From contig NZ_CALPCS010000007.1 of NCBI RefSeq assembly GCF_943193065.1, forward strand, positions 43,515-107,514: a stretch of 64,000 nt of DNA. Reading direction: 5' to 3'. This DNA comes from Veillonella agrestimuris. GTDB taxonomy: Bacteria; Bacillota; Negativicutes; Veillonellales; Veillonellaceae. Under the pieces are notes generated by a model. The model made no database searches. It saw nothing but the letters and a program-made list of their open reading frames with translations, and was not told the DNA's origin. Shown here one piece after another: positions 43,631 to 52,814 of the stretch; the first letter of the stretch is position 1; every line of letters starts with the position of its first letter. Both the position numbers and the translations under genes were made by a program.

Positions 43631-43631
43631 A

Positions 43632-44228
43632 TTATCCCTTCATTTCTTGACGATTCACAACGGCGCCACCTAAGGTGAGTTCATCGGCATATTCAATATC
43701 CCCACCAACAGGTACACCTCGTGCAATACGTGTTACTTTAATGCCACTAGGCCCTAATAAACGAGCCAAATAAAGAGCGGTCGCTTCTCCTTCCACATCA
43801 GGATCGGTAGCGAGGATGACTTCCTCTACACTGCCATCGCGAAGGCGACTAATGAGCTCTTTTATGCGAATATCTTCTACGCCAATACCTTCTAAGGGAG
43901 ACAACGCCCCTTCTAAGACGTGATACAACCCCTTATAGTCACCGCTTCGTTCGAGAGCAATAACATCGCGCGACGTTTCTACAACCATGATGGTCGTCTT
44001 ATCGCGATTTGGATTACTACAAAATTCACAAGGATCTTGGGCGGATAAATTAAAGCAAATAGAACAATGGCGAGTAGCCCCTTTTGCTTCCACAATGGTT
44101 TCTACTAAGCGGTCTACCTCTTCTTGAGGCATTTCCACTAAATGATACGCCAAACGTCGTGCCGATTTAGATCCAATCCCCGGTAATCGTCGTAATTGTT
44201 CTACGAGCCGTTCTAATGCATTTGTCAT
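43632..44228 (-). CDS. recR: Recombination mediator RecR
   Basis: The 198-residue protein acts with RecF/RecO to load RecA at gaps. It has the helix-hairpin-helix LRRLPGIGSKSARRLAYHL, the four-cysteine zinc site (HCSICFNLSAQDPCEFC), and a Toprim domain with MVVETSRDVIALERSGDYKG and ILATDPDVEGEATALYLAR. It starts directly after the ybaB stop codon, so the genes are coupled. Its end overlaps the leader of the bofA-like gene. Confidence 0.96.
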   Translation of the reverse strand: MTNALERLVEQLRRLPGIGSKSARRLAYHLVEMPQEEVDRLVETIVEAKGATRHCSICFNLSAQDPCEFCSNPNRDKTTIMVVETSRDVIALERSGDYKGLYHVLEGALSPLEGIGVEDIRIKELISRLRDGSVEEVILATDPDVEGEATALYLARLLGPSGIKVTRIARGVPVGGDIEYADELTLGGAVVNRQEMKG

Positions 44229-44558
44229 TTAGAATAAACCTGGCAAGTTAAGACCACCCGTTACTTTGCCCATTTCTTGCGCTAACAAGTCATCTACTTT
44301 TTTACTTGCTTCATTAACAGCAGCCATGATTAAATCTTCTAACATTTCTACATCCTCTGGATCCACGGCAGAAGGATTTAATTTCAATGACTCTAATACT
44401 TTTTCACCATTCATCACCACTGTTACAGCGCCACCTCCAACGGAAGCCTCTACAGTGCGTTGTTTTAATTCTTCTTGCATTTTTTGCATATCAGCCTGCA
44501 TTTTTTGAACTTTTTTCATCATGCCTGCCATATTGCCCATACCTTTATTACCAAACAT
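44229..44558 (-). CDS. ybaB: YbaB/EbfC family nucleoid-associated protein
   Basis: The 109-residue protein shows the family pattern: a Met- and Lys-rich helix (MKKVQKMQADMQKMQEELK), then VEASVGGGAVTVVMNGEKVLESLKL and the C-terminal helix. It binds DNA as a dimer. It sits between dnaX and recR, the standard bacterial order. An AAAGGAG site precedes the ATG. Confidence 0.95.
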   Translation of the reverse strand: MFGNKGMGNMAGMMKKVQKMQADMQKMQEELKQRTVEASVGGGAVTVVMNGEKVLESLKLNPSAVDPEDVEMLEDLIMAAVNEASKKVDDLLAQEMGKVTGGLNLPGLF

Positions 44559-44658
44559 CGTTGTCTCCTTTATTTACATCATAACTATTCGTTTAACTAT
44601 ATACTTTTATTTTACACTTTATCATGCAAATATACACGCTATAGTGCAATGCTACATC

Positions 44659-47250
44659 TTATTCTTCGATGACCTCTACAATAATATCGTGGTCTTCTGA
44701 AAGCTTCTCTAATGTAGTGGCTAAGAGGGGATTATTTTTCTCCTCTTCACTCAAATTCGCAGGATCCCAAGCGTACTCTCGTTTCACTGTCACCGAATCA
44801 ATAGGTTCAACAGTAACGATTTCATCGGTTTCATTTGCAGTTATATCATTATGTGCTGCAACATTCCCGCCTCTATCATTGGCATCTGCGTCATTCGACT
44901 TTGGGACAGATTCTACCTCTACCGTCATACCGCTATCCATAGGACGGCTTACGACTTCTCCATCGTCAGTAACGACTTCGATGGTACTTAAACTTTCTAC
45001 TGGAAATTCGTCACTATCATCAAATACATACTCTCCACCGTCCCCCTCATCCAAATCAGGTTGAGGCTTAGCTCCACCAACGCTAGAATCATTGACAGAA
45101 TCATGAACAGCTTCACTCAATGCAGGGGCGCTCACAGGGCTACCATCAAATCCCGTAATAGGCACGTCCTCTGTTGTGGGTGGTGTAATCCCCCTTGCTG
45201 CTAAGGCGGCTAACGCTGCATTCTTAGCAGAAACACGGGCTTCGCTGTCAATGCCCCCACGGACAGTATTGCTGTTATTATCTGTAGGCGCTACAGAACG
45301 ACCTTCATTGACAGCTGTTGGAGAGTCTTCCAATAAATTCGTCGACTCTGGCGGCGGACCTTCTTGTACCACTGGCTGCGGTGCAGCTTGTTTTGGTGGT
45401 ACTGCTCGATTATTTTTAGCACCGCTTGCTTGTTTATATTCTTTATAAATAGGCGTCAATGCATCTACGATTTCCACATACACAGGATATCCTAAAGCAT
45501 ATTGGAATGCTAAGGCCACAATATGTCGATTCTCATCTTTCGCTAATAAATTGAGGTGCAACTTATTTTTGAAAGCCATAACAGCTTTCTCTCGATCCAC
45601 ATAAATTAGTTGGCCTTGCCCTAACACGGAGGAATGCATAGATTGATTGCTATCACGCAAATATTTTATCACATTGCCTTGCATGTTTCTATATTCGCCA
45701 GCGCTGACCATGGTATCGCTAATCGTTGCCACCTGAGAGATGCCTGACTTCTTCCCTCGACCTCTAGCCGATGAAGTTCTATTTTGCGTCGTTGACGCTT
45801 CGCCTCTACTCATAGGGGGCGGTATCATACCTGTTCCACCATTCATCGGTGGTGGCATCATGCCCATGCCACTGTTCATAGGTGGAGGTGTCATACCCAC
45901 TCCTCTATTCAGAGATGGTGGTGTTATACCTGTAACGCCACTATGCATGGATGTTGTCCCTATAGCCCCCCCATTCATTGGTAGCTGAGCCATATTGGTG
46001 TTCATTACAGAAGGTGAGGGAACTGTATACCCACCTGGTGGAAAAGCCCCCATAGCAGGTCCTTGGCTTTCTAATTTCGTCAATCGATTGAGCACTGCTT
46101 CTCGTTCTTTGCGCTCTGCCAGTTCCAGTGCATGTAAGCGCTCATCAATATCCGTCTCAACCCTACTAGTGCCGGCAGCCAAAACGAGCAATCCCATTTC
46201 AATAATCGTACGCGGATTATCGACTTGTTTCGCATCGTTACTAATGTTCTGCAAACTTTTGATATACTGATTAATCTCTGTAAAATCAATACGCTCTGCT
46301 TGAGTTGAAAATTCGTCACGGAACGAATCATATACTTTCAACTCGTCTGCATCTGGCGCCACTTTCGCAATGAGAAGCATGCGCAAATGTTGAATCAAAG
46401 CCTCCATAATTTGAGCCCCATCACGACCTTCGCTAAGGGCTTGCTGCAAGCACCGTAACACTTCTGCTCCGTCCCCACTATGGATAGCCTCTAAAAATTG
46501 AATAATCCAATCTTTGCTAACAAGACCAATTAACTCTTCTACTACAGCTGGCGTAATATCACCAGTTGCCATGCCAACACATTGGTCTAATATACTCAAC
46601 GCATCCCGCAAACCACCGTCAGCATGAACGGCAATAAGGCGAGCTGCATTTTCATCTAATACGAAACCTTCTTCATGAGCTACGTATTGCAATCGTTTCG
46701 CTATATCGTCAGAAGTAATACGACGGAATGTATACCGCTGACACCGAGAAATAATCGTTACTGGCAATTTTTCAATTTCCGTAGTAGCAAAGATAAACAT
46801 CACATGATCTGGCGGCTCTTCAATAGTCTTTAATAAAGCATTCCAAGCCTCATTAGTAAGCATATGGGCTTCGTCGATGATGAACACCTTTTTTCGCCCC
46901 TCTACAGGCATAAAGCGAACGCTTTCACGGAGAGAACGAATCTCATCAATACCACGATTCGATGCGGCGTCAATTTCGAGCACATCCATAGATTGACCGC
47001 TCAAAATCGATTTACACGCAGCACATTCATTACACGGATGGTCTGTGGGACCGTGTTCACAATTGATAGCACGAGCAAAAATCTTAGCCATACTCGTTTT
47101 ACCAGTGCCGCGAGGACCAGCAAACAAATAGGCATGCGCCACTTTGTCATCTCGAATAGCGCGCATCAACGTATGACTAACCTGATCTTGACCGACCACA
47201 TCTGTGAAAGTTTGAGGACGGTACTTCCGATACAACGCGATATATGCCAT
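44659..47250 (-). CDS. dnaX: DNA polymerase III subunit gamma/tau
   Basis: The clamp-loader ATPase has 863 residues from the ATG at 47250 (MAYIALYRKYRPQTFTDVVG), chosen for its AAAGGAGGTG site. The AAA+ domain has Walker A AGPRGTGKTS, a zinc module (C-x8-C-x2-C-x2-C in CEHGPTDHPCNECAAC), VFIIDEAHMLT and TTEIEKLPVTIISRCQRY. Domain III ends near residue 365. A Gly/Pro/Met linker with 11-residue repeats follows, then a conserved C-terminal tau-like domain and an acidic tail. I found no convincing slippery heptamer for a gamma form. Confidence 0.94.
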   Translation of the reverse strand: MAYIALYRKYRPQTFTDVVGQDQVSHTLMRAIRDDKVAHAYLFAGPRGTGKTSMAKIFARAINCEHGPTDHPCNECAACKSILSGQSMDVLEIDAASNRGIDEIRSLRESVRFMPVEGRKKVFIIDEAHMLTNEAWNALLKTIEEPPDHVMFIFATTEIEKLPVTIISRCQRYTFRRITSDDIAKRLQYVAHEEGFVLDENAARLIAVHADGGLRDALSILDQCVGMATGDITPAVVEELIGLVSKDWIIQFLEAIHSGDGAEVLRCLQQALSEGRDGAQIMEALIQHLRMLLIAKVAPDADELKVYDSFRDEFSTQAERIDFTEINQYIKSLQNISNDAKQVDNPRTIIEMGLLVLAAGTSRVETDIDERLHALELAERKEREAVLNRLTKLESQGPAMGAFPPGGYTVPSPSVMNTNMAQLPMNGGAIGTTSMHSGVTGITPPSLNRGVGMTPPPMNSGMGMMPPPMNGGTGMIPPPMSRGEASTTQNRTSSARGRGKKSGISQVATISDTMVSAGEYRNMQGNVIKYLRDSNQSMHSSVLGQGQLIYVDREKAVMAFKNKLHLNLLAKDENRHIVALAFQYALGYPVYVEIVDALTPIYKEYKQASGAKNNRAVPPKQAAPQPVVQEGPPPESTNLLEDSPTAVNEGRSVAPTDNNSNTVRGGIDSEARVSAKNAALAALAARGITPPTTEDVPITGFDGSPVSAPALSEAVHDSVNDSSVGGAKPQPDLDEGDGGEYVFDDSDEFPVESLSTIEVVTDDGEVVSRPMDSGMTVEVESVPKSNDADANDRGGNVAAHNDITANETDEIVTVEPIDSVTVKREYAWDPANLSEEEKNNPLLATTLEKLSEDHDIIVEVIEE
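45812..45946 (-). repeat. 33-bp tandem repeat in dnaX
   Basis: About four imperfect 33-bp units encode M-N-x-G-x-G-M-x-P-P-P (for example MNSGMGMMPPP and MNGGTGMIPPP), in the linker after the clamp-loader core. The copy number may vary between strains. Confidence 0.7.
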
Positions 47251-47394
47251 GTGAACACCTCCTTTGCAAATCGCAATATTTACCACGAAAAACTAATAAT
47301 AATTATTATAACACTAAATGACGATTCATTGCACGGAGGGGAGTTTTTCTTTCCCCTTCCCTTTCTATGTATGAATAAACTATTTATAAACAAA

Positions 47395-47431
47395 AAGAAG
47401 GAAGTTCATCAAATCGACGAGCTTCCTTCTT
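47395..47431 (-). terminator. Hairpin between the SRP RNA gene and dnaX
   Basis: AAGAAGGAAG (47395-47404) pairs with CTTCCTTCTT (47422-47431). On the minus strand it is followed by TTTGTTTAT, so it can stop read-through from ffs before dnaX. Confidence 0.65.
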
Positions 47432-47581
47432 GTGGTCGAAATAAAAGAATTTTGAAAGTTATATAGAGATTTTAAGTCAATGGTATTAAGCAAGTATCTA
47501 GGATATAAAGAGTAGATATATATGTAGCAATTTTAGTGTAGCAGAACACTTCATTATGCCTCATTAACTATATACACAAAA

Positions 47582-47599
47582 AGCACCCCTAAGGGTGCT
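47582..47599 (-). terminator. Terminator of the SRP RNA gene
   Basis: AGCACCC and GGGTGCT form a 7-bp stem around a 4-base loop. On the minus strand TTTTTGTG follows directly. Confidence 0.85.
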
Positions 47600-47610
47600 A
47601 TATTTGATAC

Positions 47611-47752
47611 TTACAATACTCGATCACGACAGCCCCCGGGTTCCCCGTGGCACATGAAGGTTACCGCTTAGTGCTGCTACCTCTCAGTCCTGACACGATT
47701 CACAGGCCTCCATTGCACAGGCCCGAGGACTGCCATGATCCAATATTGCAAT
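47611..47752 (-). ncRNA. ffs: Signal recognition particle RNA (small bacterial type)
   Basis: On the minus strand GTGTCAGGACTGAGAGG and TAGCAGCACTAAG form the conserved SRP domain IV apex (the AGG..AGCAGC tetraloop and symmetric-loop region) bound by Ffh. The flanks pair over the whole length: GGCAGTCCTCGGG with CCCGGGGGCTGTC, and the outermost 20 bases (47730-47749) with 47613-47632. The RNA is about 140 nt, longer than E. coli 4.5S but without an Alu domain. It lies upstream of dnaX, the position of scr in Bacillus. Confidence 0.9.
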
Positions 47753-47758
47753 ACTCAT

Positions 47759-47787
47759 ATTATACATGAAAAAGCCTCTACAGTCAA
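47759..47787 (-). promoter_or_regulatory. ffs promoter embedded in the gltB terminator
   Basis: On the minus strand TTGACT (47787-47782), a 17-bp spacer and TATAAT (47764-47759). The -35 box lies inside the loop region of the gltB terminator hairpin. Predicted transcription start near 47752. Confidence 0.75.
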
Positions 47788-47802
47788 AGCTGCAGAGGCT
47801 TT
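47771..47802 (-). terminator. Terminator of gltB
   Basis: AAGCCTCTACAG and CTGCAGAGGCTT form the stem around TCAAAG. On the minus strand TTTTTCATG follows. It ends 30 bases after the gltB stop. Confidence 0.8.
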
Positions 47803-47831
47803 CATAAAAGTCATCACACGTTTATATGTTG

Positions 47832-50800
47832 TTAATTAGCATATTTTTCTTTAAATGCTGCTAACTGTGCATCTTCCAATGACAATCCGTCATTCATGAA
47901 TCGCTCAATAGCATTGTGCATATCTTCATAAGCTACAGGCACAACTTTTGTAAATCGGTGAGTAAAATTATTCCAGTTCTCAAGGATATGACGACCTTTA
48001 GGAGAGTTGGTATGCAATACGTGTTGCTCTACTAGTTCTTTAATGCGTTTCAAATCATCATCGTTGGCGCTACGCAATTCTACAAGACCAGCATTGACAT
48101 ATCGTTCATCGCAATCGAGGATATATGCATAACCACCGGACATACCAGCCCCAAAGTTACGACCGATTCTGCCTAATACAAGCACTTCACCACCAGTCAT
48201 ATATTCACAGCCGTGATCGCCAACACCTTCTACAACGGCAGTAATACCGCTATTACGAACGGCAAAACGCTCACCTGCAACGCCGTTAATATAAGACTTA
48301 CCGGAGGTAGCTCCATAGAACGCCACATTACCAATAAGGATATTTTCGTCCGCCTCAAAAATAGATTGACGCGGTGGATATACGGTAATCGTACCACCAG
48401 ACAAACCTTTACCGAGGTAATCATTAGCATCCCCTTCTAGTTCAAGGGTCATACCTTTAGGGATGAAAGCACCAAAAGACTGTCCGGCAGAACCTTCAAA
48501 ATTGAGTTTAATCGTATTCTCTGGAAGGCCGCTTTCACCATATTTACGAGTTACTTCAGACCCTACTAAAGTGCCTACCACACGGTTAATATTCGTAATG
48601 GCTAATTTTGCACGAATCGGTTTTTGCTCTTCAATGGCAGGACGACACATGCGAAGCAATTTAGACATATCCAATGTACGTTCTAATTCATGATCTTGGT
48701 CATGTTCATGCATATGGCCTACCGACGCATCTACATATGGATGGAATAGCACTCGTTTTAAGTCGACGCGAGATAATTTAAAATTATCGTCTTGTGATTT
48801 TTGTCGTACTAAATCAATACGACCTACTAATTCGCGAACAGAACGAATACCTAAACGAGCCATAATTTCACGCAACTCACGAGCAATGAAAAGCATCAGA
48901 TTTTCTACATATTCTGGTTTGCCAGCGAAACGAGCACGCAATGCTTCATCTTGTGTAGCCACACCGTAAGGGCATGTATTTAAATGACATACACGAGCCA
49001 TTTTACAGCCTACCGCCACGAGCGGTAATGTACCAAATCCAAATAACTCAGCCCCTAGCATAGCCGCAATAGCTACATCAAAACCAGTCATCAATTTAGA
49101 ATCTACCTCTAATTGAACGCGATCACGTAAGCGATTGAGCATCAATGTTTGGTGTGTTTCGGACAAACCTAATTCCCATGGTACACCAGCATGTCTTACA
49201 GATGTACGACCAGCGGCACCAGTACCACCATCATAACCAGAAATTAAGATATTATCTGCTTTCGCTTTTACTACGCCAGCAGCAATGGTTCCTACGCCAG
49301 CTTCGGAAGTCAATTTAACAGAAATGCGAGCGTCTTTATTAACGCATTTTAAATCGTAAATAAGCTCCGCCAAATCTTCGATAGAATAAATATCGTGATG
49401 TGGTGGTGGCGATACAAGTTCTACACCAGGCGTAGAATGACGAGCTTTTGCGATGTCTGGATACACTTTTTTACCTGGCAATTGTCCACCTTCACCAGGT
49501 TTAGCACCTTGCGCGCATTTAATTTGCAGCTCTTTTGCATTCACGAGATAATTTGCTGTCACCCCAAAACGACCAGATGCGATTTGCTTAACCTCTGAAT
49601 TCATGCTATCCCCATTAGGCAATGGCGTAAAGCGCGCCACGTCTTCGCCCCCTTCACCGGAGTTCGACGTAGTGCCTAAGCGATTCATAGCAATGGCAAT
49701 CGTCTCATGCGCTTCTTTACTGATAGCCCCATAGCTCATAGCGCCCGCTTTGAATCGTTTAACAATGGACATTTCATCTTCTACTTCTTCAATAGGAATG
49801 CCACCGCCAACAGGATAATTCAATTCCATCAACGAACGCAATGTAACATGATAATCATTGCGGATGGCTTTAGAATATTCTTTGTATTTTGCGTAATCCC
49901 CTGTAATCAAGGACTCTTGCAAGAGATCAATGGTTTTTGGATTAAATAGATGCTCTTCCCCATCTTTAACAGGACCATACCAGCCGCCTGGTTCAAGAAC
50001 TGTTTCATCACTGTTGAAAGCTCGATTAAATCTCGCCAATGCTTCTTGTGCAACGCCACCTAAACCGATACCGCCGATACGTGTAGGCGTATTAACAAAG
50101 AATTTATTAATGAAGTTCGTATTTAATCCTAAGGCTTCAAAGATTTGTGCACCATGGTAAGAACGGACTGTAGAAATGCCCATTTTAGACATAACTTTCA
50201 TAATGCCGCTCACGGACGCCTTAATGTAATTTTCTTCTGCTGTTTCTAAGGAAATATCACCTAAGCGTTTCCGTTCATGTAAATCTTTCACGGTTTCTAA
50301 TGCTAAATATGGGTTAATAGCAGTTACACCATAACCGATCAATGTACAGAAATGATGTACTTCTCTCGGCTCACCGGACTCGAGAATTAAACCGATTTCT
50401 GTGCGCAATACTTTGCGAATCAAATGGTTATGCACTGCTGCTACTGCCAGTAAAGCAGGGATAGGAGCATGGTTCTCATCCACACCGCGGTCAGATAAAA
50501 TCAATACATTTTGTTCTGTACGAGCTGCTTCTTCCGCCTTTTCGCAAAGCTCCTCCAAGGCATCGCGCAAACCTTCAGGACCCTTTGTTGGGTCGAATAA
50601 AATCGGCAATGTTACTGATTTCATACGACGACAATCGAGCGCTTTAATAGAGGCTAATTCTTGATTCGTCAAAATCGGCGTCCGCATAGACAAGGCATAA
50701 GTACCCGCCTTATTTGGCTCTGTTAAATTACCGGAATTACCGAGCATCACACGAGTGGATGTAACCATTTCTTCTCGAATGGAATCAATAGGCGGATTCG

Positions 50801-52415
50801 TCACTTGTGCAAACATTTGCTTAAAGTAGTTATATAATAATTGCGGTTTATCCGACAAAATCGCTAGTGGCGCATCGGCACCCATAGCGCCCACAGGGTC
50901 TTTGCCATCTTTCGCCATGGGGATAATCATACGTACTAAGTCTTCTTGGGTATACCCAAAGGCTTGTTGTTCCTTAAATAGATCCTCAATAGTAGGAATC
51001 ATGCTTTCATCGGCTTGTGTAATTTCGGACAAGTGAATAACGTGTTCTTTCACCCATTCAGAATATGGCAACTCAGTAGCAACTCGTTGTTTAATTTCTT
51101 CGTCAGAAATGATGCGACCTTCTTCTGTGTCGATGAGTAACATTTTACCTGGTTCCAAACGACCTTTGGCACGAATATGCTCAGCCACCTCATCCACGAC
51201 ACCTACTTCGGAAGCCATAATCACGCGATCATCCGTTGTTACATAGTAACGAGCAGGGCGCAAGCCATTGCGATCGAGCACACCACCGATAACAGTACCA
51301 TCAGTAAAGCCCATAGCAGCAGGACCATCCCACGGTTCCATCATAAAGCTGTTGAACTCATAAAAATCATGTTTCTCTTGGCTCATCAATGGATTTCGTT
51401 CCCAAGGCTCCGGAATCATCATCATAATGGCATGTGGTAAAGAACGACCTGTCATATGCAAAAATTCCAAGGTATTATCAAACATTGCCGAGTCAGAACC
51501 GCTGTCATCAACAACAGGGAATACCTTTTTAATATCTGGGAACAATGGCGATTCCGCTTTCCCTTCTCGAGCATTAATCCAATTCACATTGCCTCGAATA
51601 GTATTAATTTCACCATTGTGCACGAGGAAACGGTTCGGATGAGCTCTCGCCCAGCTTGGGAATGTATTTGTACTAAAACGAGAATGCACCATGGCTAAGG
51701 CAGATGTGAAATCAAGATCGCTTAAATCAAGATAGAAATCGCGTAACTGCCCTGGCGTTAACATCCCTTTATAAACAATCGTTTTAGACGATAAGGAAGC
51801 AATATAGAAATCACTAGATAATTCTTTACTTAACGGAATAATCCGCTTTTCTGCTACCTTGCGAATGATATATAATTTTCGCTCAAATTCTCTATTATTT
51901 GTTACATCAGGACCTTTACCGATGAGAATTTGAATCATCCACGGACGAATGGCGGCCGCTTCTTTACCAACTTTTGTACCATCTACTGGCACTTCACGCC
52001 AACCGAGAACAACTTGGCCTTCTTCGCGAACAACGTCTTCAAAAATACGCTTTTGCTCATTGCGAAGCGTTTCATACTTGTGCGCAAAGATCATACCTAC
52101 GCCATATTCACCAGCAGGCGGCAAATGAATGCCTAACACTTCGCATTCCCGTTTGAAAAACTCATGAGGAATTTGCACCAAAATACCAGCACCATCACCA
52201 GTATCTTTATCGGCACCAGCGCCACCACGGTGCTCTAAGCGCTCTAAAATACGCAAACCATCGTCAATAATATCATGTGACTTACGACCTTTAATATTTA
52301 CCACAAAACCCATGCCACACGCATCTTTTTCAAACTGGCTACTATACATGCCATTTGCTTCTAACACAGCTTGCTCTAAGTGCTGCTGTTCAATAAGGCT
52401 ATCCATTCTCTCCAT
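47832..52415 (-). CDS. gltB: Glutamate synthase large subunit
   Basis: It transfers the amide of glutamine to 2-oxoglutarate. The ATG at 52415 (MERMDSLIEQQHLEQAV) follows AGAAGGAG; six codons upstream have no better site. The 1527-residue protein starts with a class II glutamine amidotransferase domain whose nucleophile should be C33 (KDACGMGFVVN) after propeptide removal. The central and FMN-binding domains follow, with the [3Fe-4S] cysteines in CKMARVCHLNTCPYG. The C-terminal beta-helix has repeated G-x-x-G-x-G (GGEVLVLGRIGRNFGAGMSGG). No gltD lies next to it, so its electron donor is encoded elsewhere. Confidence 0.95.
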   Translation of the reverse strand: MERMDSLIEQQHLEQAVLEANGMYSSQFEKDACGMGFVVNIKGRKSHDIIDDGLRILERLEHRGGAGADKDTGDGAGILVQIPHEFFKRECEVLGIHLPPAGEYGVGMIFAHKYETLRNEQKRIFEDVVREEGQVVLGWREVPVDGTKVGKEAAAIRPWMIQILIGKGPDVTNNREFERKLYIIRKVAEKRIIPLSKELSSDFYIASLSSKTIVYKGMLTPGQLRDFYLDLSDLDFTSALAMVHSRFSTNTFPSWARAHPNRFLVHNGEINTIRGNVNWINAREGKAESPLFPDIKKVFPVVDDSGSDSAMFDNTLEFLHMTGRSLPHAIMMMIPEPWERNPLMSQEKHDFYEFNSFMMEPWDGPAAMGFTDGTVIGGVLDRNGLRPARYYVTTDDRVIMASEVGVVDEVAEHIRAKGRLEPGKMLLIDTEEGRIISDEEIKQRVATELPYSEWVKEHVIHLSEITQADESMIPTIEDLFKEQQAFGYTQEDLVRMIIPMAKDGKDPVGAMGADAPLAILSDKPQLLYNYFKQMFAQVTNPPIDSIREEMVTSTRVMLGNSGNLTEPNKAGTYALSMRTPILTNQELASIKALDCRRMKSVTLPILFDPTKGPEGLRDALEELCEKAEEAARTEQNVLILSDRGVDENHAPIPALLAVAAVHNHLIRKVLRTEIGLILESGEPREVHHFCTLIGYGVTAINPYLALETVKDLHERKRLGDISLETAEENYIKASVSGIMKVMSKMGISTVRSYHGAQIFEALGLNTNFINKFFVNTPTRIGGIGLGGVAQEALARFNRAFNSDETVLEPGGWYGPVKDGEEHLFNPKTIDLLQESLITGDYAKYKEYSKAIRNDYHVTLRSLMELNYPVGGGIPIEEVEDEMSIVKRFKAGAMSYGAISKEAHETIAIAMNRLGTTSNSGEGGEDVARFTPLPNGDSMNSEVKQIASGRFGVTANYLVNAKELQIKCAQGAKPGEGGQLPGKKVYPDIAKARHSTPGVELVSPPPHHDIYSIEDLAELIYDLKCVNKDARISVKLTSEAGVGTIAAGVVKAKADNILISGYDGGTGAAGRTSVRHAGVPWELGLSETHQTLMLNRLRDRVQLEVDSKLMTGFDVAIAAMLGAELFGFGTLPLVAVGCKMARVCHLNTCPYGVATQDEALRARFAGKPEYVENLMLFIARELREIMARLGIRSVRELVGRIDLVRQKSQDDNFKLSRVDLKRVLFHPYVDASVGHMHEHDQDHELERTLDMSKLLRMCRPAIEEQKPIRAKLAITNINRVVGTLVGSEVTRKYGESGLPENTIKLNFEGSAGQSFGAFIPKGMTLELEGDANDYLGKGLSGGTITVYPPRQSIFEADENILIGNVAFYGATSGKSYINGVAGERFAVRNSGITAVVEGVGDHGCEYMTGGEVLVLGRIGRNFGAGMSGGYAYILDCDERYVNAGLVELRSANDDDLKRIKELVEQHVLHTNSPKGRHILENWNNFTHRFTKVVPVAYEDMHNAIERFMNDGLSLEDAQLAAFKEKYAN

Positions 52416-52473
52416 ATATATGCTCCTTCTCATATCACTTGATATTCCACAATTAGCCCATCTATGAGTACCA

Positions 52474-52554
52474 TTTGTGAAAGTAACCTACCACAATACT
52501 TTCTATGAAAGTAAATAGCCCATACCTTCTATGAAAGTAGACCATATCAATCCT
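52474..52554 (-). repeat. Three 27-bp direct repeats upstream of gltB
   Basis: Units start at 52474, 52501 and 52528, exactly 27 bp apart. The conserved part is TTCTATGAAAGTA (TTTGTGAAAGTA in the first). They occupy 60-140 bases before the gltB start codon, probably as an array of regulator sites. Confidence 0.6.
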
Positions 52555-52626
52555 ACAGATATTTAAATTCTATAGAATATTTTGTCTATACAGAGTATAC
52601 CAAAGTCCATCGTAAAAAGATAATAT

Positions 52627-52675
52627 AAAAACCGCAATTAATTATGATATAGACTCATAGATAATTGCGGTTTTT
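52627..52675. terminator. Terminator-like hairpin upstream of gltB
   Basis: AAAAACCGCAATTA (52627-52640) pairs perfectly with TAATTGCGGTTTTT (52662-52675). It should stop transcription arriving from the unknown membrane-protein gene. Confidence 0.75.
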
Positions 52676-52699
52676 GCATTTATGTTTTTTGTATACACC

Positions 52700-52773
52700 A
52701 TAACAGTTCAAAATTCTTCCAATATGCTGACAGCCTAACGGCCTGCATAAAGTCAGAATTTTGATTCTGTTAT
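52700..52773 (-). terminator. Terminator with conserved loop module (copy 4)
   Basis: The stem is ATAACAG plus CAAAATTCT paired with AGAATTTTG plus CTGTTAT. The 37-base loop (52718-52754) starts TCCAATATGCTGAC, contains GCCTAACGGCC and ends TGCATAAAGTC, matching copies 1 and 2 while the stem is wholly different. It lies downstream of the gene at 52815. Confidence 0.7.
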
Positions 52774-52814
52774 AGCTTTGGAATACTCTATGTACGGCTA
52801 AGTGTACCCAGCAC

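Noticed and set aside
44659..47250. Programmed frameshift in dnaX for a gamma form
   Set aside because: The only A-rich site after the core (GCTAAAAATAATCG region) is not a proper slippery heptamer and has no clear stimulatory hairpin.
46864..47466. A 200-codon plus-strand frame opposite the dnaX start
   Set aside because: It is the antisense shadow of the conserved DnaX ATPase domain and runs on into non-coding sequence without a ribosome site.
52474..52554. CRISPR-like repeats at 52.5 kb and 62.3 kb
   Set aside because: The units are imperfect, contiguous, without unique spacers, and no cas genes are near.
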